Notes under the pieces: generated by a model
The model's input: only the letters and a program-made list of their open reading frames with translations
Told to the model about the DNA's origin: nothing
The model's database searches: none
Source of the DNA: Neorhizobium populisoli
GTDB lineage: Bacteria; Pseudomonadota; Alphaproteobacteria; Rhizobiales; Rhizobiaceae
Length of the DNA stretch: 64,000 bases
Direction of reading: 5' to 3'
Assembly (NCBI RefSeq): GCF_019430945.1
Contig: NZ_JAHYCB010000020.1
Coordinates: 1-64,000, forward strand
Shown: in pieces, positions 32,907 to 40,157 of the stretch
How the letters are laid out: each line of letters begins with the position of its first letter
Numbering within the stretch: the stretch's first letter is position 1
Position numbers and translations under genes: made by a program

Positions 32907-32985
32907 ACACATCGACAACGTGCCAGCCTAGACCAGAGGTTCAAAAACCGGCAAAATCGCAACGCAATGTTCGACCGATTGGACG

Positions 32986-33906
32986 ATGAGCGCGATGCTG
33001 GATTTGAATGATTTTTTCTATTTCGTGCAGATCGTCGATCGAGGCGGCTTCACCGCAGCCGGCCGAACGCTTCGTGTACCTAAGTCGACATTAAGCCATA
33101 GAATTCAGGAGCTTGAGAAAGAGTTAGGCGTCCGGCTGCTTAACCGAACCTCTCGCCGCTTTGGCATGACGGATGCCGGCACCGATTTCTATCGGCATGC
33201 GGTCGCCATGTTGCGCGAGGCCGAAATGGCGGAAACGACGATACGCCACCGCCTGACAGAGCCGACTGGTACCGTGCGCTGTACGGCGAGCGTTGCAACC
33301 ATGCAGTTCGCCATGGCGGATACCATCGCCGATTTCCTTGTCCGGTATCCGAAGGTGAATATCTTTGCCCATGCCACCGATCGGACGGTCGATATTGTTG
33401 GCGAGAATTTCGATCTGGCGGTCAGAGCGCATTCGGACCCTCTTCCGGATTCGAACCTCGTCCAGCGGACGCTTGCACCGGCTCCATGGTATCTGTTCGC
33501 CGGAACGGATTATGTCGAAAACAATGGCGCACCCGAAAGCCCCCAGGATCTTCAAAATCATCCGTCGCTGTTCATGATGAGGGCCGGCCTCTCGCCGGTC
33601 TGGCGGCTCCGCCATGTCCGTCAGGCAAGGGATGAGGTTGCGGTGCCGCTGACACCTCGACTGATCGGCGACGATATGATCGGCCTTAAGCAGGCGGCCA
33701 TCAAGGGGATCGGCGTGGTCGCCCTGCCGGGCTATATCGCGAGATCGGCAGTTCAGTCCGGCGCCCTCCGGCGCATCCTGCCGGATTGGATCGCGGGTGA
33801 CTCGACACTGACGGCACTCATCCCTTACCGCCAGGGTCTGCTTCCATCCGTACGCGCTTTCCTCGATCACTTGGCGTCCGAGCTTCCAAAGGCCGTACTT
33901 CTTTGA
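32986..33906 (+). CDS. LysR-family transcriptional regulator
   Basis: The 306-residue protein has an N-terminal LysR wHTH (LNDFFYFVQIVDRGGFTAAG, RVPKSTLSHRIQELEKELGVRLLNRTSR) and the usual effector domain (TVRCTASVATMQFAMADTIA, NFDLAVRAHSDPLPDSNLVQ). The proline in the recognition helix (RVPKSTLS) and the C-terminal GIGVVALPGYIAR are typical of the subgroup that regulates neighbouring pirin or quinone-reductase genes. The pirin gene lies just downstream on the same strand. ATG 32986 is assigned; 32995 is also possible. Confidence 0.9.
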   Translation: MSAMLDLNDFFYFVQIVDRGGFTAAGRTLRVPKSTLSHRIQELEKELGVRLLNRTSRRFGMTDAGTDFYRHAVAMLREAEMAETTIRHRLTEPTGTVRCTASVATMQFAMADTIADFLVRYPKVNIFAHATDRTVDIVGENFDLAVRAHSDPLPDSNLVQRTLAPAPWYLFAGTDYVENNGAPESPQDLQNHPSLFMMRAGLSPVWRLRHVRQARDEVAVPLTPRLIGDDMIGLKQAAIKGIGVVALPGYIARSAVQSGALRRILPDWIAGDSTLTALIPYRQGLLPSVRAFLDHLASELPKAVLL

Positions 33907-34011
33907 GCATCGTCCAATAGTCTGAACACAAGGTTGGAATTCTGGCGACTTCTCGTCCGATGCCGCTTGCCGCACATTCGTTGGCACATGTCTGTCAGCG
34001 GAGCGAGCAAA

Positions 34012-34866
34012 ATGCAGAACGTCGTAAAACTAGAAAAGCCAGTGGCTCTCCCTAAAAGAATCGGGAAGGCGGTGACCGGTATCCCCCGTGAGATCGGCAG
34101 CGGGTTCTTCGCGCTGCATTTTTCGGAAAAGATGTTCGAGGGGCAGATGGATCCACTTCTGATGGTGGATCATTTCGTCATGACCGCGCCGACATTCGAT
34201 CCCCATCTTCATGCGGGCATATCCGCCGTGACCGCCATCTTCGAAGATTCCAAAGGCGCCTTCCTCAACCGGGATACGCTTGGGCACAATATCGCTTTGA
34301 AGCCGGGCGATCTTTACTGGCTGGCGGCTGCAAGCGGTGCGGTCCATGAAGAAAAGCCCGAGGAAGATGCGAGAACCCACGCGCTACAGATCTTCGTCGA
34401 CCTGCCCGAACGCCTGAAGAAAGAGCCGGCCTGCGCACTGCATGTGGAAGCGCGGAACATGCCGGTCATTGAAACACAGGAGTTCCGTGTTCGTGTCGTT
34501 CTAGGCCGCAGCGGCGAGACCGCTGGCGCTCAAGGAACGCCGGAGGAAATGACGATGCTGGACGGCTTCCTCCAAGGTGGCGGAGAGTTCTCCCATCTGC
34601 TGCCACAAGGCAGGGGAGCATGGATATATGCCGTATCGGGTACGCTAACGCTTCATGTGGCCGGCGAAAGCCGTGACCTTGTCGCGGGAACCGCGACGAC
34701 GGTGGCTGCCGGACCGGAAACGGAAATCTTGATCCAGGCAGGTGGAGAAACCCATTTCGTACTTCTTGCCGCAAGACCGATCCACGGGACACCTGTGAAA
34801 CCCGACCCGCAGATGGTGCCTTCCGCCGACGTGCGCCGTCTGCCGGATGTTGTTCCGATCATCTGA
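34012..34866 (+). CDS. Pirin family protein
   Basis: The 284-residue bicupin has the metal-binding set of pirins: two His in DPHLHAGISAVTAIFE, a third His and a Glu in GAVHEEKPEE, and the conserved SLG-type turn as DTLGHNIALKPGDLYWL. The PHRG variant of active bacterial quercetinases is replaced by PHLHAG. Bacterial pirins bind iron and act as quercetinases or redox-linked regulators. The ATG at 34012 follows GGAGCG; the upstream in-frame ATG at 33934 gives an unusual Arg-rich extension. It is next to the LysR gene, its likely regulator. Confidence 0.85.
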   Translation: MQNVVKLEKPVALPKRIGKAVTGIPREIGSGFFALHFSEKMFEGQMDPLLMVDHFVMTAPTFDPHLHAGISAVTAIFEDSKGAFLNRDTLGHNIALKPGDLYWLAAASGAVHEEKPEEDARTHALQIFVDLPERLKKEPACALHVEARNMPVIETQEFRVRVVLGRSGETAGAQGTPEEMTMLDGFLQGGGEFSHLLPQGRGAWIYAVSGTLTLHVAGESRDLVAGTATTVAAGPETEILIQAGGETHFVLLAARPIHGTPVKPDPQMVPSADVRRLPDVVPII

Positions 34867-35001
34867 ACCTCGCTTTGGGCGATGATCAACGGCGGCGCTT
34901 GAAAGCGCCTCCGACCAAAAACTGTGCCCGGGCGATCCTTGAAAGCCCGAAATCCCCAACCTCTGAACGCCGCCGGACGAGCGGCAAAACGGAGAAAGAC
35001 G

Positions 35002-35949
35002 ATGCTGAATGTTCTGAACACCGATAACACTCATGCCAAGATCGAAGTCATCAAGATTTCGGCTGACGAACGCGCCGGCGAAGATGCTCTTCGCCAGCGC
35101 TTTGCAGATTTCTGGGCATCGGCGACGACCGATCTGCGCACCACCTATGACACGTTTATCTCGGCGAGCCCGCTTACTGACAACGTGACCCTCGAGGCTG
35201 TCGATGAGGATGGCGTCAACGGCTGGTGGGTTCGTCCGAAACAGGCGAGTACCGCCAAGGCAATCCTCTATATCCACGGTGGCGGCTACATTCTCGGTTC
35301 GTCGCAAGCCTATCGCGGCTTCGTCAGCCAGATCGTCGCCCGCACGCAGGTTCCGACGTTTATCCTCGAATATCCTCTGGCTCCGGAAGCAACCCTGCCG
35401 ACCGCGCCGAACACTGCGCTTGCCGCGTGGCAGTGGCTCGTCGATCAGGGTTTCAGGCAGATCGCCATTGTCGGCGATTCTGCCGGCGGCGGCCTTTCGC
35501 TGGTGACGTTGACGCAGCTCAGCAACGGAGCCTTGGATGTGAAGCCGATTGCCGGCGTGGTCTTCTCTCCCTGGGTCGACATGACTTTTTCAGGTGCTTC
35601 GATGAACGATCCAGCAGTGGTCGATCCGCTCATCGGTTATGATTACCTCAAGGACTGCGCCCAGAAATATCTTGGCTCCTTCAGCGCCTTCGACCCTCTG
35701 GCATCGCCCTTGCTTGGCGAACTGCAGAAGCTACCGCCGTTGCTGATCCAGGTCGGCACGGATGAACGATTACTCGATGACTCCCGGCAGTTCGCGGAGC
35801 GTGCGGCAGAGGCCGGTGTTTCCGTCCAGCTCGAAGTCTGGGAAGGCATGCATCACGTCTTCCAGCTCGATACGGCCCATCTCGAAAGCAGCAAGTCGGC
35901 ACTGAACCGGGCCGCGAATTTCCTTCTCGCCGCTTTCGATCATGGCTGA
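35002..35949 (+). CDS. Alpha/beta hydrolase, HSL-type esterase
   Basis: The 315-residue hydrolase of the hormone-sensitive-lipase group has the oxyanion motif YIHGGGYILGS, the nucleophile elbow GDSAGGGLS, an Asp in LIQVGTDERLLDDS and the His in GMHHVFQLD. It should hydrolyse short acyl esters in the cytoplasm. ATG 35002 follows a good GGAGAAAGA. It is the last gene of the plus-strand block, and a hairpin terminator follows at 36033. Confidence 0.9.
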   Translation: MLNVLNTDNTHAKIEVIKISADERAGEDALRQRFADFWASATTDLRTTYDTFISASPLTDNVTLEAVDEDGVNGWWVRPKQASTAKAILYIHGGGYILGSSQAYRGFVSQIVARTQVPTFILEYPLAPEATLPTAPNTALAAWQWLVDQGFRQIAIVGDSAGGGLSLVTLTQLSNGALDVKPIAGVVFSPWVDMTFSGASMNDPAVVDPLIGYDYLKDCAQKYLGSFSAFDPLASPLLGELQKLPPLLIQVGTDERLLDDSRQFAERAAEAGVSVQLEVWEGMHHVFQLDTAHLESSKSALNRAANFLLAAFDHG

Positions 35950-36032
35950 CGCCACGTGATCAGTATTTGATAGGCTGTTATTGAGAGCCCGACAGTAGGT
36001 GTCTCCAAGAAGTTTAGCTATTTCTACTGAAG

Positions 36033-36057
36033 GGTCTCGGTCGTTCCGAGACCTTTT
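36033..36057 (+). terminator. Rho-independent terminator after the esterase gene
   Basis: GGTCTCGG pairs with CCGAGACC around TCGTT, followed by TTTT. The terminator lies in the convergent gap between the esterase and the minus-strand transporter operon. Its tail touches the stop codon of the ATPase gene at 36056. Confidence 0.75.
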
Positions 36058-37120
36058 ACCCGACCGGAATCGGCATTGGTTTGGCGAAGTGGCAGGCTGC
36101 GAGATGCCCAATTTCCGTTGCCGTTGCCGTTGCCGTTGCGGTTTCGGCGAGCTTCGGTCTTTCCCGCTTGCAGATGTCCTGAGCGATGGGACAGCGTGTG
36201 TGGAAACTGCAGCCTGAGGGCACGTTTGCGGGGTTCGGCACATCGCCCTTGAGGATGATCCGAGCACGGCGGGTTTCCGGGTCGGGTTCGGGGACAGCGG
36301 AGAGCAGCGCCTGCGTATAGGGATGGCTTGGCGCGTTGTAGATGCGCGCCTTCGGGCCGATCTCAACGATGCGGCCGAGATACATGACCGCGACACGGTC
36401 GGCGATATGGCGCACGACGGACAGGTCGTGGGCGATGAACAGGTAGGAAAAGCCGCGGCTCTGCTGCAGGTCCTGCATCAGGTTGACGATCTGCGCCTGC
36501 ACCGAGACGTCGAGTGCCGAGACCGGTTCGTCTGCGACGATGAACTGCGGATTGACCGAGATCGCCCGCGCGATACCGATGCGCTGCCGCTGGCCGCCGG
36601 AGAACTGGCGGGGGTACCGATCCATGAAGGTCGGCGACAACCCGACTTGGCTCAGCAGTTCCGCCACCCGCTCGCGACGCTGTCGGGAGGACTGGACCAT
36701 GCCGAACACTTCGAGCGGCTCGGAGATGATCTGCGAGATCGACCTTCGCGGGCTGAGCGATCCGTAGGGATCCTGGAAGATCATCTGCATTTTTGCGCGC
36801 ATGTTGCGCATGTCGCCCTGGGACAGGGCCATCAGCCTGGTGCCGTCGACGGTGACTTCGCCCTCGCTTGCCTCGATCAGGCGCAGCAGCAGCCGGCCGA
36901 GGGTGGACTTGCCGCAACCGGATTCACCGACCAGCGCCAGCGTCTCGCCGCGCCGCACGGTAAAGCTTGCACCATCCACCGCGCGCACCGCCGAGCCGGA
37001 AGACCCGAACATCCGGTTCTCGGAAAACGTCTTGCCGAGCCCTTCGACCGTGATGAAGTCGTCGCCGGCCTGTTTGCCAGTTCGCGGGGTGATACCTTCT
37101 TCGATCCTGGCGTTCATCAT
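36056..37120 (-). CDS. Oligopeptide/oligosaccharide ABC transporter ATP-binding protein (DppF/OppF type)
   Basis: The 354-residue ATPase has Walker A VGESGCGKST, Q-loop MIFQDPYGSLSPRRSISQII, signature FSGGQRQR, Walker B IVADEPVSALD and the C-terminal oligopeptide-transporter extension with the iron-sulfur-type Cys pattern (SGCSFHTRCPIAQDICKRERP, cut short here). It forms a heterodimer with the DppD-type ATPase encoded upstream (overlap of four bases). Near its C-terminus lies a run ETATATATATEIG, encoded by a four-unit hexanucleotide repeat. The operon context points to sugars rather than peptides. Confidence 0.92.
   Translation of the reverse strand: MMNARIEEGITPRTGKQAGDDFITVEGLGKTFSENRMFGSSGSAVRAVDGASFTVRRGETLALVGESGCGKSTLGRLLLRLIEASEGEVTVDGTRLMALSQGDMRNMRAKMQMIFQDPYGSLSPRRSISQIISEPLEVFGMVQSSRQRRERVAELLSQVGLSPTFMDRYPRQFSGGQRQRIGIARAISVNPQFIVADEPVSALDVSVQAQIVNLMQDLQQSRGFSYLFIAHDLSVVRHIADRVAVMYLGRIVEIGPKARIYNAPSHPYTQALLSAVPEPDPETRRARIILKGDVPNPANVPSGCSFHTRCPIAQDICKRERPKLAETATATATATEIGHLAACHFAKPMPIPVG
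36115..36138. repeat. CCGTTG hexanucleotide repeat, four units
   Basis: Four perfect tandem CCGTTG units lie within the 3' part of the DppF-type gene and encode Thr-Ala repeats. Because the unit is six bases, changes in copy number would lengthen or shorten the protein without breaking the frame. Confidence 0.85.
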
Positions 37121-38232
37121 GCGGTCGCTCCCTCGGATACTCCACCACCAGCAGTCACGCCTGCCGTCACTGCCGCAGTCGCTCCTTCATTCGCCCCCGC
37201 GGTCACCCAGCAGGCCGCCCTCTGGCTTTTGCTGACGGCAAACATCGGCGGCATCTCCTCGGCACATCTGCCGATCCTGTCGGGACAGCGGGCGAAGAAG
37301 GGACAGCCCTTTTTGACGGTGCCAGCCAGCGGCACGGAACCGGGGATCTGGTAGAGCCGCGACCGCTCGTCGTTCAGCCGCGGGATCGATTGCAGCAGGC
37401 CGCGGGTATAGGGATGGCTCGGGTTGCGGAAGATCGACTTGACATCGGCCTCCTCCACCACCCGGCCGGCATACATGACCACCACCCGCTCGCAGACATC
37501 GGCGATGACGCCGAGATCATGGGAGATCAGCAGGATCGAGGTGTTCAGCGTGCGCCGGATCTTGTGCATCAGTTCCAGCACCTGCGCCTGGATGGTCACG
37601 TCGAGTGCGGTCGTCGGTTCGTCGGCGATCAGAAGTTTTGGATTGCAGGCGACCGCCATGGCGATCATCACCCGCTGGCGCATGCCGCCGGAGAACTGGT
37701 GCGGATAGGCGCCGAGGCGTCCTTCCGGATTGGGAATGCCGACCAGCTTCAACAGTTCGACGATCCGCTCGCGACGCTGTTCCCGGCTCATCTTCTCGTG
37801 CAGCTTGATCGCCTCGCCGATCTGGTCGCCGATGGTCATGACAGGATTGAGCGAGCTCATCGGCTCCTGGAAGATCATCGCGATGTCGCGGCCGCGGATA
37901 TCCGGCAGGCGCGCCTTCTGCATCTCCAGAAGATTGGTCCCTTCGAACTCGACGCGGCCTTCGACGATACGGCCGGGCGGGCTGGGGATCAGGCCCATGA
38001 CGGCAAGCGAGGTGATCGACTTGCCGGAGCCGGATTCGCCGACGATGCCGACCGAACCGCCCGCATCGACCTCGAAGCTGACGCCGTTGACCACCCGGAT
38101 CGGCGACGCCTTCGGCCCGAACTCGACCGACAGGTTCTCGACCTTCAGCAGCGGTCTTGCCGGCTTCGTCGTGGCAGTGGCGCTTTGACCCTGTGCGAGC
38201 ACTGGTGCTTGCGTCATTGGCGTTTGCGTCAT
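37117..38232 (-). CDS. Oligopeptide/oligosaccharide ABC transporter ATP-binding protein (DppD/OppD type)
   Basis: The 371-residue ATPase has Walker A VGESGSGKSITSLAVMGLI, Q-loop MIFQEPMSSLNPVMTIGDQI, signature FSGGMRQR, Walker B LLIADEPTTALDVTIQAQVL and the C-terminal Cys-rich extension (KKGCPFFARCPDRIGRC). ATG 38232 overlaps the preceding permease stop, and a second in-frame ATG follows at 38217 because the first codons are duplicated (MTQTPMTQAP). The C-terminus ends in an unusual low-complexity Gly/Ala/Thr/Val tail of about 25 residues. Confidence 0.92.
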   Translation of the reverse strand: MTQTPMTQAPVLAQGQSATATTKPARPLLKVENLSVEFGPKASPIRVVNGVSFEVDAGGSVGIVGESGSGKSITSLAVMGLIPSPPGRIVEGRVEFEGTNLLEMQKARLPDIRGRDIAMIFQEPMSSLNPVMTIGDQIGEAIKLHEKMSREQRRERIVELLKLVGIPNPEGRLGAYPHQFSGGMRQRVMIAMAVACNPKLLIADEPTTALDVTIQAQVLELMHKIRRTLNTSILLISHDLGVIADVCERVVVMYAGRVVEEADVKSIFRNPSHPYTRGLLQSIPRLNDERSRLYQIPGSVPLAGTVKKGCPFFARCPDRIGRCAEEMPPMFAVSKSQRAACWVTAGANEGATAAVTAGVTAGGGVSEGATA

Positions 38233-39131
38233 TCGGCGGTCTCCGGATCGAGCACGTCGCGCACCGCATCCCCGAAGAGATTGAAGGAGAGCACCACGCA
38301 GGTGATGGCAAAGCCGGCGGCGATGATCGGCCAGGGGGAGCCGAACAGGTTGTTCAAGCCGTCGCGGATGATATTGCCCCAGCTCGGGTTCGGCGCCCGG
38401 GTGCCGATGCCGAGGAAGCTCAGCGAGGCTTCGAGACGAATGGCGGAGGCGACCCACAGCGTCATCAGCACGACGATCGGGGCTGCGATATTAGGGATGA
38501 TGTGGCGGATGATGATCGTCGGGGTCCGAAGGCCGACCGCCACCGCCGCCTCCACATAGGGCTCCTGCTTCACCGCCAGCGTCGAGGCACGGGCGACGCG
38601 GGCAAAACCCGGGATGAAGGCCACGGTGATGACGGCGATGATGTTCCAGAAGGCGCCGCCGAGCACGGCGGCGATCATGATCGCCAGAAGCAGTTCGGGG
38701 AAGGCCAGCAGAAGATCGATCAGCCGTGAGATCACCCGATCGACCGCGCCGCCGAAATACCCGGCCGTGACGCCCAGCGCCGTCCCGAAGATTGCCGCCA
38801 GTGCCGGCGAGATCAGGCCGAACAGCAACGAGTTGCGCGACCCGTGGATCATCCGCGACAGCACATCGCGGCCGAACTGGTCGGTGCCGAGCCAATGGGC
38901 GGCCGATGGCGGCTTGTTGATCGACAGGAAGCTTTGCGCCAGCGGATCGTAAGGCGAAATCCACGGGGCGAGAACCGCCACGACGATGAAGATCAACATC
39001 ACGACCAGGGCGAAGACCGTCGATTTGCGTCCGAAGATCATGTGCATGATCGCGGCGCGGAAACCCGGTTCCGGCGCAATCGTGTTGTCGACGTCGGGCG
39101 AGAGCGAGGAGGGCTGGATCACGGTGCTCAT
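38229..39131 (-). CDS. ABC transporter permease (DppC/OppC type)
   Basis: The 300-residue membrane protein has an N-terminal OppC segment (GRKSTVFALVVMLIFIVVAV), the periplasmic GTDQFGRDVLSRMIHGSRNS motif and the coupling loop AAVAVGLRTPTIIIRHIIPN. It forms the translocation pore with the DppB-type permease, whose gene directly precedes it and is frameshifted. Confidence 0.92.
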   Translation of the reverse strand: MSTVIQPSSLSPDVDNTIAPEPGFRAAIMHMIFGRKSTVFALVVMLIFIVVAVLAPWISPYDPLAQSFLSINKPPSAAHWLGTDQFGRDVLSRMIHGSRNSLLFGLISPALAAIFGTALGVTAGYFGGAVDRVISRLIDLLLAFPELLLAIMIAAVLGGAFWNIIAVITVAFIPGFARVARASTLAVKQEPYVEAAVAVGLRTPTIIIRHIIPNIAAPIVVLMTLWVASAIRLEASLSFLGIGTRAPNPSWGNIIRDGLNNLFGSPWPIIAAGFAITCVVLSFNLFGDAVRDVLDPETAE

Positions 39132-40066
39132 TCACTTCACCCGGATACGTGGATCGACGACGATGTAGACCAAGTCCATCAACAGGTTGATCAGGACGAC
39201 CAACAGCGCCAGAACGACCACTCCACCCTGGATGACGGCATAGTCGCGTTCAGCAATGGCGCTGATCAGAAGCTTGCCGATGCCTGGACGATTGAAAACC
39301 AGTTCGATGGCGACCGAGCCGGAGAGCGTGGCAAGCGTGCTGAGGCCGATGCCCGTTGTGAGCGGCAGAAGTGCATTACGCAGGCCATGGCGGTAGATGA
39401 CGCGCGGCTCACGCGCGCCTTTGGCGCGGGCGGTGCGGATATAGTCGCGGCCCAATACCTCAAGCAACGAGGTACGCGTCAGCCGGCCGATGAAGGCGGC
39501 CTTTACCAGTGCAAGAGTGACAGCCGGAAGGAAGACATGGTGCATGCGGTCGAAAAAGCCTTCACCACCGCCGTTGATTGGAAACCAGCCGAGGGTCAAC
39601 GAGAGGTAATGAGCAGCAGGGCGCCGAGATAAAAATCCGGCACTGCATAACCGAGCAGTGAAAAGCCGCGCACCGCGCTGTCGGCAGATTTGTTGCGATG
39701 TGTCGCCGCGAGCACGCCGAGCGGAATGCCAACGCCGACCCCAAGGAACATCGCCACGACGGTGAGTTCGATCGTGTAGGGCAGGTTATAGCCGATCAGC
39801 CGGAGAACGGACTGATTGTTCATAAAGGACGTGCCGAAATCGAGTGTCAGCACGCCCCACACGAAATTGATATATTGAAGCCAGAGCGGCGCGTTCAGCC
39901 CCATCTTTTCCCGAAAGATTTGCAGCTGTTCGGGCGTCGCCATGTCTCCGAGCGCGGCAATGGCGGGATCGCCCGGCAGGATGCGCATCGCGATGAAGAC
40001 GAGCGTCAGGACAAGCAGAATCGTAGGGACCGCATCGGCCAATCTCAGCAACAGATATCGTCCCAT
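39132..40066 (-). pseudogene. ABC transporter permease (DppB/OppB type), frameshifted
   Basis: The two halves of one DppB permease lie in different frames. Residues 1-156 (MGRYLLLRLADAVPTILLVL to YLGALLLIT) are read from 40066 and stop at 39596-39598. The rest (LTLGWFPINGGGEGFFDRM to DPRIRVK) continues in another frame to 39132. Adding one base in the ATTACC at about 39605-39610 restores IYLSLTLGWFP, exactly the family sequence. The total length of 935 bases is one short of 312 codons. So a single-base deletion, real or a sequencing error, inactivates the gene as written. All other transporter subunits are intact. Confidence 0.88.
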
Positions 40067-40086
40067 GGTTAGTTCCTCCTCCCATG

Positions 40087-40126
40087 TCGCGTGTTCCGCA
40101 GCCTCCCAGCAAGTCGGAACACGCGA
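40087..40126 (-). other. Perfect inverted repeat between glycosidase and permease genes
   Basis: TCGCGTGTTCCG (40087-40098) and its exact complement (40115-40126) can form a 12-base-pair stem with a 16-base loop on the minus-strand transcript, ending just before the GGAGGAGG ribosome-binding site of the permease gene. It may be an intra-operon stabiliser or partial terminator that sets transporter levels. A protein-binding site is less likely, because it is not near a promoter. Confidence 0.65.
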
Positions 40127-40157
40127 TATTTGTGCAACTCGGCGCCGGCCGCCAGTT

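Noticed and set aside
36115..36138. CRISPR-like repeat
   Set aside because: The units are six bases, contiguous and within a coding frame; there are no spacers and no cas genes in the window.
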